DNA of 17,840 bases, from the NCBI GenBank assembly GCA_017559615.1, contig JAFYRB010000006.1, forward strand, positions 1-17,840, given 5' to 3'. The notes beneath the pieces are model-generated. The model had not been told where the DNA came from. It did not search any database and saw nothing but the letters and a program-made list of their open reading frames with translations. Source of the stretch: Alistipes sp. Its GTDB lineage: Bacteria > Bacteroidota > Bacteroidia > Bacteroidales > Rikenellaceae. Positions 13,489 through 17,840 of the stretch are shown piece by piece. Position 1 is the first letter of the stretch; the number at the start of each line of letters is the position of its first letter. A program made the position numbers and the translations under genes.

Positions 13489-13499
13489 TGGATTAGAGG

Positions 13500-13510
13500 A
13501 GGGTATTGAG
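13500..13510 (+). repeat. Right half of the split host inverted repeat
   Basis: AGGGTATTGAG, the exact reverse complement of 7469-7479, lies 11 bp beyond attR. It supports the view that the sequence on both sides was once contiguous around dif. Confidence 0.7.
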
Positions 13511-13558
13511 CTACGCGAGGTTAGGAAAATAGACACTAATTGGATAATACGATAAAAT

Positions 13559-13566
13559 TATATTTG
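13559..13566 (+). promoter_or_regulatory. -7 box before the DUF456 gene
   Basis: TATATTTG, a perfect TAnnTTTG, ends 3 nt before the ATG at 13570. A possible -33 element ATTG at 13539-13542 is only 16 nt away, shorter than the usual 19-21. If used, the mRNA would have almost no leader. Confidence 0.35.
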
Positions 13567-13569
13567 AAT

Positions 13570-14058
13570 ATGGATATTACACTGATTGTCATAGCCCTTA
13601 TTGTGGGTGTTGTTGGTTTGTTGGGCGTTATTGTTCCGGTGTTACCTGGAACAATATTTTCGTACATCGGCTTGGTTTGTGCATACTTCGTAACGGGGAC
13701 AACCGTAACGACTAACCAATTGATTATCTGGGGAATTGTCGCATTCTTAGCAATAGTTCTTGATTATATATTGCCTGGATATTTCAGCAAACTCTTTGGT
13801 GGTACAAAGGCGGGAATTACGGGTGCTACGGTTGGAATGCTCGTAGGAATACTCTTTGGCCCCGTAGGAATTATCCTCGCTCCATTTATTGGCGCTGTGG
13901 CTGGCGAGATGATTGGGGGTAAAATACCATTCGAGGCAGCACTAAAGGTCGGCTTTGGCTCGATGTTGTCGTTCATCGTAGGCACGGGAATCAAACTCGT
14001 AGCAGCACTCTATATGCTATACTACATTGTAAGAGTGCTAATTGTAGTTATTATATAA
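13570..14058 (+). CDS. DUF456 family membrane protein
   Basis: A 162-residue integral membrane protein of unknown function. It has the DUF456 pattern: an N-terminal helix ending in GLLGVIVPVLPGTIFSYIG, then WGIVAFLAIVLDYILPGYFSKLFGGTKAG, then the glycine-rich GMLVGILFGPVGIILAPFIGAVAGE. I prefer ATG 13570 over the in-frame TTG at 13540 because the product then begins directly with the hydrophobic MDITLIVIALI. It is the first host gene right of the provirus and the likely target of readthrough from the outward phage promoter. Confidence 0.85.
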   Translation: MDITLIVIALIVGVVGLLGVIVPVLPGTIFSYIGLVCAYFVTGTTVTTNQLIIWGIVAFLAIVLDYILPGYFSKLFGGTKAGITGATVGMLVGILFGPVGIILAPFIGAVAGEMIGGKIPFEAALKVGFGSMLSFIVGTGIKLVAALYMLYYIVRVLIVVII

Positions 14059-14072
14059 CAAGGTGTAATACT

Positions 14073-14798
14073 TTAGAAATCAAGAAGTTTGTATTTTTGA
14101 CGAGTTTCCGACATAGATATAATCTCCTCGAAATGCCACCATTCGCGGCGATAAGGATATAGCCCAGCTTCGAGCATAACCTCAATAAGCAAAAGGCGAT
14201 TTTGGGCGGCCTCGACGCTGATAACTCCGCGCTTTACCTGTGACTCTGCGTAGGCTCTATATACGGCTATTGTACGCGTGTGGGCATCACTATTGTCGGC
14301 CGTACCTTTGACATAGGCAGCCTCGGTAAAATCATCAAAACCCGCGCCCATATCCAGTGGCGTGCCATCAAGAGTTGCTATCGTAAGGTCTACGGCAACG
14401 CCATAATTGTGTCTACCACCACGTGTGCCATCAGCTACAAATCCCTCGAATTGAGTACCTTCAACAATCTGACGCATACGACGTTGCACACTAATAGGAC
14501 GTGCAGCATCATAGATAAGTAATGTATATTCGGGATGGCGTGAACGCAGGATACGTTGCGCCTCAATAACCTTTGCGGCAAAATCGCGCTCCAGATATGC
14601 CCTATCGAGGTCGCCATACATATCCACACCAACAAAATTATCCGACGTAGAGTATCGCAACTCCACAAGAATATCCTCGTCCAGAGTCGATATATCCACA
14701 AGGTCATACTCCCGCATCTGGGCATCGAAACTGCGAGATTGTGCCACAGCAGAGATAGATAATATAACGGCGCAAAGAAGCGTGACTACCCTATTCAT
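14073..14798 (-). CDS. D-alanyl-D-alanine dipeptidase, VanX/DdpX type (M15D)
   Basis: An exported zinc dipeptidase cutting D-Ala-D-Ala, probably for peptidoglycan turnover; nothing nearby suggests vancomycin resistance. From ATG 14798 the 241-residue product opens with a signal peptide (MNRVVTLLCAVILSISAVAQ). Active-site parts: IYDAARP with R100, GRHNYGVAVDL with H130 and D137, and EWWHF with E219 and H222, matching VanX zinc ligands and catalytic Glu. An upstream in-frame ATG at 14825 would place nine extra residues before the signal peptide and is less likely. Its 3' end converges on the DUF456 gene. Confidence 0.9.
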   Translation of the reverse strand: MNRVVTLLCAVILSISAVAQSRSFDAQMREYDLVDISTLDEDILVELRYSTSDNFVGVDMYGDLDRAYLERDFAAKVIEAQRILRSRHPEYTLLIYDAARPISVQRRMRQIVEGTQFEGFVADGTRGGRHNYGVAVDLTIATLDGTPLDMGAGFDDFTEAAYVKGTADNSDAHTRTIAVYRAYAESQVKRGVISVEAAQNRLLLIEVMLEAGLYPYRREWWHFEEIISMSETRQKYKLLDF

Positions 14799-14822
14799 AT
14801 CCTCAAATATTGCTTTACAAAA

Positions 14823-14853
14823 CAAATGTAGAAAATTCCGCTGATAAATACAA
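14823..14853 (-). promoter_or_regulatory. Promoter of the dipeptidase gene
   Basis: On the minus strand TTG (14851-14853), 20 nt, TACATTTG (14823-14830). It fits TAnnTTTG, with a -33 of three matching bases. It is back to back with the nusB promoter. Confidence 0.5.
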
Positions 14854-14881
14854 TAAATATAGGTAAATTAGGAGAACTTTA

Positions 14882-14913
14882 ATTGTCATATTCCGCTTTT
14901 TTGATTATCTTTG
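14882..14913 (+). promoter_or_regulatory. nusB promoter
   Basis: ATTG (14882-14885), 20 nt, TATCTTTG (14906-14913). Perfect -7, one mismatch at -33. It gives a leader of about 35 nt before ATG 14953, and it rules out the in-frame TTG start at 14911, which lies inside the -7 box. Confidence 0.65.
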
Positions 14914-14952
14914 TCACGCATTTTAAGCATTAACCGATTCAGTTCATTAGTT

Positions 14953-15888
14953 ATGTTGAGTAGAAGAATACTCAGAGTAAAGGTGGCAAAGGCCCTTTAC
15001 GCCCATCTTAAGTCAGGCTCCGATAACCTCAAGGCATCGGAGAAAAACCTCGTTGAATCTATTGATAAAGCTTACGACCTCTACTACTTGATGATGTTGC
15101 TCATCACGGAGGTGGCTAATTATGCCGAGAGTCGTATCGAACTCAATAAGCAGAAGAAACTTCCTACGTATGAGGATTTGAACCCTAACCGCCGTTTTGT
15201 GGATAACGCAATTATTCATCTTATCGCAAATAGCGACTCGGTGAACGACGTGTTGGCATCACGCAAGTTGTCGTGGGCGCAGTATCAGGATGCTGTGAAG
15301 GGTGTATACAACCGCTTGGTGGAGACCGAGATGTATAAGAATTATATGTCGGCACAGTTCAATAGCTTCACAAATGACAAGAAATTTGTCGAGGAGTTCT
15401 TCCAGTGGCTTGAGAATGACGAGGTTATGGCAGATGTAGTAACTGAGATGTCGCTTCTCTGGGCTGACGATTATGGCTTTGCGTTGTACCTTGCAATGCG
15501 TACCGTACAGCATACAAAGGCGAGCCACGAGGAGATTAAGGTGCTTCCAAAGTTCAAGAGCGAGGAGGATTTGGAGTTCGCAAAGACCTTGTTCGTAAAG
15601 TCGTTGGTGCAGTATGAGGATAACCAGGAGATCGTAGACCGCTACTCAAAGAATTGGGATGTTGAGCGCGTGGTATTTATGGATAGCTTGATTATCTCGA
15701 TTGCAATCGTTGAGTTGACACACTTCGAGTCTATCCCTGTGAAGGTTACCCTCGACGAGTGGATTGATATTGCAAAGTACTACTCTTCACCTACAAGTAG
15801 CAACTTCGTGAACGGCGTCTTGGATAAGATTGTTGCGGAGTTCAAGGAGAGTGGCCGTATCAATAAGAGCGGTCGCGGCTTGTTGTAA
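14953..15888 (+). CDS. nusB: Transcription antitermination factor NusB
   Basis: A 311-residue long form typical of Bacteroidota: it starts MLSRRILRVKVAKALYAH, the usual opening, has an extended helical N-terminal half, and the NusB fold in the C-terminal part (about 195-305) with NWDVERVVFMDSLIISIAIVEL and PVKVTLDEWIDIAKYYSSPTS followed by FVNGVLDKI. NusB with NusE (S10) binds boxA in rRNA leader transcripts. The DUF1573 gene follows after 19 nt, then yajC. Confidence 0.93.
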   Translation: MLSRRILRVKVAKALYAHLKSGSDNLKASEKNLVESIDKAYDLYYLMMLLITEVANYAESRIELNKQKKLPTYEDLNPNRRFVDNAIIHLIANSDSVNDVLASRKLSWAQYQDAVKGVYNRLVETEMYKNYMSAQFNSFTNDKKFVEEFFQWLENDEVMADVVTEMSLLWADDYGFALYLAMRTVQHTKASHEEIKVLPKFKSEEDLEFAKTLFVKSLVQYEDNQEIVDRYSKNWDVERVVFMDSLIISIAIVELTHFESIPVKVTLDEWIDIAKYYSSPTSSNFVNGVLDKIVAEFKESGRINKSGRGLL

Positions 15889-15907
15889 ACTGTAGATTCG
15901 CAGAGTG

Positions 15908-16369
15908 ATGTCTCGCAAATGGTACGTATCCATAGCCATTGTTATGGCGCTTGTGGTTGTTGTGGCATCGGTTTTGCGTATCGTAGACTCCGAGATTGAT
16001 AATCGCGCTCGAAAGGCGGCGGAGCAGACAGAGGAGAGTTTCTCGGGTATTGTAGCAGAGTATAGTGGCGAGAGTGTATGTGAGGTATTGGTTGAGTTGG
16101 GTGAGGTAATCAGCTCATCTACCGTATCAAAGAGCATACGCGTTGTGAATAATTCCACTACCCCACTTGTTCTTATCGACTACTCTACGTTGTGTAGATG
16201 TATGTGGTTGGAGTACTCCCGTGAGCCTATCGCTGTTGGTGAGTCGCGAGATATGGAGTTAGTTTTCGACTCGCGCGGTGAATGGGGTTCGGTAGGTAAC
16301 TATATCGAGATTACGACCTCGGTGGATGGCGCGCCAATCGTGTTGTGGATTGACGCGGAGATTATGTAA
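15908..16369 (+). CDS. DUF1573 domain protein, membrane-anchored
   Basis: A 153-residue protein with an N-terminal anchor or uncleaved signal (KWYVSIAIVMALVVVVASVL, about 4-23) and a single periplasmic beta-sandwich. The DUF1573 hallmarks are present: ELGEVISSSTVSKSIRVVNN, LVLIDYSTLCRCMWLEY (the family's C-x-C segment), and EPIAVGESRDMELVFDSRG. The role is unknown; the gene commonly sits between nusB and yajC in Bacteroidota. I chose ATG 15908 over the GTG just before it. Confidence 0.85.
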   Translation: MSRKWYVSIAIVMALVVVVASVLRIVDSEIDNRARKAAEQTEESFSGIVAEYSGESVCEVLVELGEVISSSTVSKSIRVVNNSTTPLVLIDYSTLCRCMWLEYSREPIAVGESRDMELVFDSRGEWGSVGNYIEITTSVDGAPIVLWIDAEIM

Positions 16370-16448
16370 TACGAGTAGCGCACAATATATATAAGGTATA
16401 GGCGTTACAACAGAGAGCAAACAGATAAACTTTAAAACTTATAGAATT

Positions 16449-16814
16449 ATGAATTTACTTTTTATTGATGGTGAGGTAGTAGAGGCTGCACAGGAGGTTG
16501 TTGCCGAGGCTACTGATGCTGCTACAGCACAGCCTGCTGCGGGTAGCGGTTGGTCATTCTGGATTATGATTTTGGCGATGATCGCCATTATGTACTTCTT
16601 TATGTGGCGTCCAGAGTCAAAGCGTCGTAAGCAGATGGAGGCTTTCCGCAATGGCTTGAAGAAGGGTGATAAGATTATCACTGCTGGTGGTATCTACGGT
16701 ACTGTAAAGGAGGTAGAGGCTAAGTCGCTCCTTATCGAGGTTGACAGCAACGTAACACTTCGCATTGCAAAGGATATGGTTGTTGGCGACCCAGGTATGG
16801 GTATTCAGCAGTAA
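16449..16814 (+). CDS. yajC: Sec translocon accessory subunit YajC
   Basis: A 121-residue single-pass inner-membrane protein that binds SecDF. A short acidic and Ala-rich N-terminus is followed by the membrane helix at about 36-53 (SFWIMILAMIAIMYFFMWRP), then the family signature RPESKRRKQMEAFRNGLKKG and the domain DKIITAGGIYGTVKEVE. It is followed by a strong terminator. Confidence 0.95.
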   Translation: MNLLFIDGEVVEAAQEVVAEATDAATAQPAAGSGWSFWIMILAMIAIMYFFMWRPESKRRKQMEAFRNGLKKGDKIITAGGIYGTVKEVEAKSLLIEVDSNVTLRIAKDMVVGDPGMGIQQ

Positions 16815-16839
16815 TAATTAATTGCAATACTGCAAATTA

Positions 16840-16869
16840 AAAGCCTTCCGTATGGGAGGCTTTTTTTTT
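16840..16869 (+). terminator. yajC terminator
   Basis: The 10-bp stem 16840-16849 with 16854-16863 (AAAGCCTTCC against GGGAGGCTTT, one G-T), loop GTAT, followed by a T run to 16869. Confidence 0.9.
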
Positions 16870-16885
16870 GTTGTGATATAGACAT

Positions 16886-16917
16886 AAAAAAAAGTCCTCC
16901 ACACGTGGGAGGACTTT
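16886..16917 (-). terminator. gpmI terminator
   Basis: The 10-bp perfect stem 16891-16900 with 16908-16917 (AAAGTCCTCC and its complement), 7-nt loop; on the minus strand it ends in eight T. With the yajC terminator it isolates two convergent units. Confidence 0.9.
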
Positions 16918-16934
16918 CTTGTTATTTGAGAATA

Positions 16935-17840
16935 TTACTTAAACTCAACCAACGACTCACCTGTCATCTCGGCAGGCTTTGCAAGGCCCATAAGGTCAAG
17001 CACCGTAGGTGCTACATCGGCAAGGATACCATCCTTAACCTTTGCTACCCTATCCGAAACAACTACAATAGGCACAGGGTTTAGTGAGTGAGCTGTGTTT
17101 GGAGTGCCATCAGCATTGAGGGCGTTATCAGCATTACCGTGGTCAGCAATCTGAACAACCTCATAGCCATTAGCCTTCGCAGCCTCTACAACATCCTTAA
17201 CGCACTCATCGATAGTCTTAACTGCCTTCTCGATAGCCTCGTAGATACCTGTGTGACCAACCATATCGCCATTTGCGAAGTTCAAGCAGATGAAGTCGTA
17301 CTTCTGCTCGCCGAGAGCCTCCACCAACTTATCCTTAACCTCGTATGCCGACATCTCTGGCTGAAGGTCGTAGGTAGCAACCTTTGGTGATGCAACAAGG
17401 ATACGCTCCTCCTCGGCAAACTTATCCTCGCGGCCACCGTTAAGGAAGAAGGTTACGTGAGCATACTTCTCTGTCTCGGCAATACGCAACTGCTTAAGGC
17501 CCTGATTTGCAATGTACTCACCAATAGTGTTAGGCACATTATCCTTATCGAACAAGATGTGCAAGCCCTCGAACTTTGCATCGTATGGAGTCATACAGCA
17601 ATAATACAAAGGCATTGTGTGCATACCCTCCTCAGGCATATCCTGCTGTGTGAGAACGATAGTAAGCTCCTTTGCGCGGTCGTTACGATAGTTGAAGAAG
17701 ATAACAACATCGTTAGGCTTGATGGTGCCAATTGCGTTGCCCTCTGCGTCAACATTTACGATAGGCTTTACGAACTCGTCGGTGATATCCTCGTCGTAAG
17801 ACTTCTGCATCGCAGCAACCATATCAGTAGCCTTCTCACC
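16935..17840 (-). CDS. gpmI: 2,3-bisphosphoglycerate-independent phosphoglycerate mutase, C-terminal part (cut by window edge)
   Basis: Glycolytic interconversion of 3- and 2-phosphoglycerate, dependent on Mn2+. The open frame enters from the window edge ([20 protein letters not shown]) and runs 301 codons to the TAA at 16935. Landmarks: [12 protein letters not shown] of the transferase domain, [19 protein letters not shown], and the phosphatase-domain metal ligands in [12 protein letters not shown] and IADHGNADN. It ends with the usual [19 protein letters not shown]. The N-terminal metal-serine region is outside the window. Confidence 0.95.
   Translation of the reverse strand, partial: GEKATDMVAAMQKSYDEDITDEFVKPIVNVDAEGNAIGTIKPNDVVIFFNYRNDRAKELTIVLTQQDMPEEGMHTMPLYYCCMTPYDAKFEGLHILFDKDNVPNTIGEYIANQGLKQLRIAETEKYAHVTFFLNGGREDKFAEEERILVASPKVATYDLQPEMSAYEVKDKLVEALGEQKYDFICLNFANGDMVGHTGIYEAIEKAVKTIDECVKDVVEAAKANGYEVVQIADHGNADNALNADGTPNTAHSLNPVPIVVVSDRVAKVKDGILADVAPTVLDLMGLAKPAEMTGESLVEFK

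Larger units (their letters stand above)
7490..13490 (+). mobile_element. Integrated Microviridae provirus (dif-integrated, 5,976-bp unit)
   Basis: Bounded by a 25-bp direct repeat (7490-7514 and 13466-13490) within dif-like sites; repeat-to-repeat distance is 5,976 bp, a normal microvirus genome size. It encodes the Microviridae core: VP4 replication initiator, VP1 capsid, VP2 pilot and a VP3-like protein, plus an M15 peptidase. The phage is visibly richer in A+T than its flanks, and its coding strand is T-rich, as in packaged microvirus strands. There is no tyrosine or serine recombinase and no transposase. Temperate microviruses at dif are known in Bacteroidota (Alpavirinae) and in enterobacteria (gokushoviruses); gene content and host suggest the Alpavirinae-like group, but placement needs a tree. 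Confidence 0.93.

Noticed and set aside
7490..13490. CRISPR array, transposon or IS element in the central region
   Set aside because: No repeat-spacer pattern, no transposase, no terminal inverted repeats of the element; the ends are direct repeats in dif-like sites.
14073..14798. A vancomycin resistance cluster because of the VanX-like gene
   Set aside because: No vanH or vanA-type ligase nearby; an exported VanX-like dipeptidase is common in Bacteroidota peptidoglycan turnover.

Overview
The window is a piece of a Bacteroidales chromosome (phylum Bacteroidota) carrying a complete integrated single-stranded-DNA phage of the family Microviridae. Support for the host group: promoters of the Bacteroidota type (TTTG near -33, TAnnTTTG near -7), little sign of Shine-Dalgarno sequences, an HU/CCDC81-like domain fused to a SPOR domain, a long Bacteroidota-type NusB, and the order nusB - DUF1573 gene - yajC. 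I cannot fix the genus; the host genes would suit Rikenellaceae or a relative, but that is a guess.

Left host part (1-7460): the 5' part of gyrB on the minus strand, running off the window. Then on the plus strand a HAD-family phosphatase and a DPE2-type 4-alpha-glucanotransferase with two starch-binding domains. A tRNA-Arg(CCG) unit follows on the minus strand with its own -7 box and terminator. Then come a helix-turn-helix regulator and a tight run of lgt, an HU/SPOR membrane protein and a GtrA-family membrane protein.

Central part (7485-13488): a microvirus provirus with a unit length of 5,976 bp, bounded by a 25-bp direct repeat lying in two dif-like sites. The left site has a XerD-type arm identical to that of Escherichia coli dif. 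No integrase gene is present, so host XerC/XerD very probably carried out the insertion. Order inside: M15 peptidase, four small and mostly overlapping genes, VP4 (HUH replication initiator), VP1 (major capsid), a minus-strand 77-codon gene with its own terminator, a VP3-like gene, a 61-nt three-way-junction fold, VP2 (pilot protein), a strong promoter, a 32-codon hydrophobic ORF, and a non-coding segment with a phiX174-like nick motif next to the attachment site.

Right host part (13490-17840): a DUF456 membrane protein, a VanX-like D-Ala-D-Ala dipeptidase on the minus strand, nusB, a DUF1573 protein, yajC, and the 3' part of gpmI on the minus strand, running off the window.

The most interesting idea is structural. 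The best phage promoter lies at the right end of the provirus and reads out of it, while the early genes lie at the left end behind a perfect hairpin terminator. Only circularisation puts promoter and early operon together. In that form a segment just upstream of the attachment site (13445-13457) can pair with the left arm of the terminator (7511-7523). Integration at dif could therefore itself switch the phage off, without a repressor. Other points worth a second look are the three-way junction between VP3 and VP2, the acidic minus-strand gene, and an 11-bp host inverted repeat that the insertion has split.
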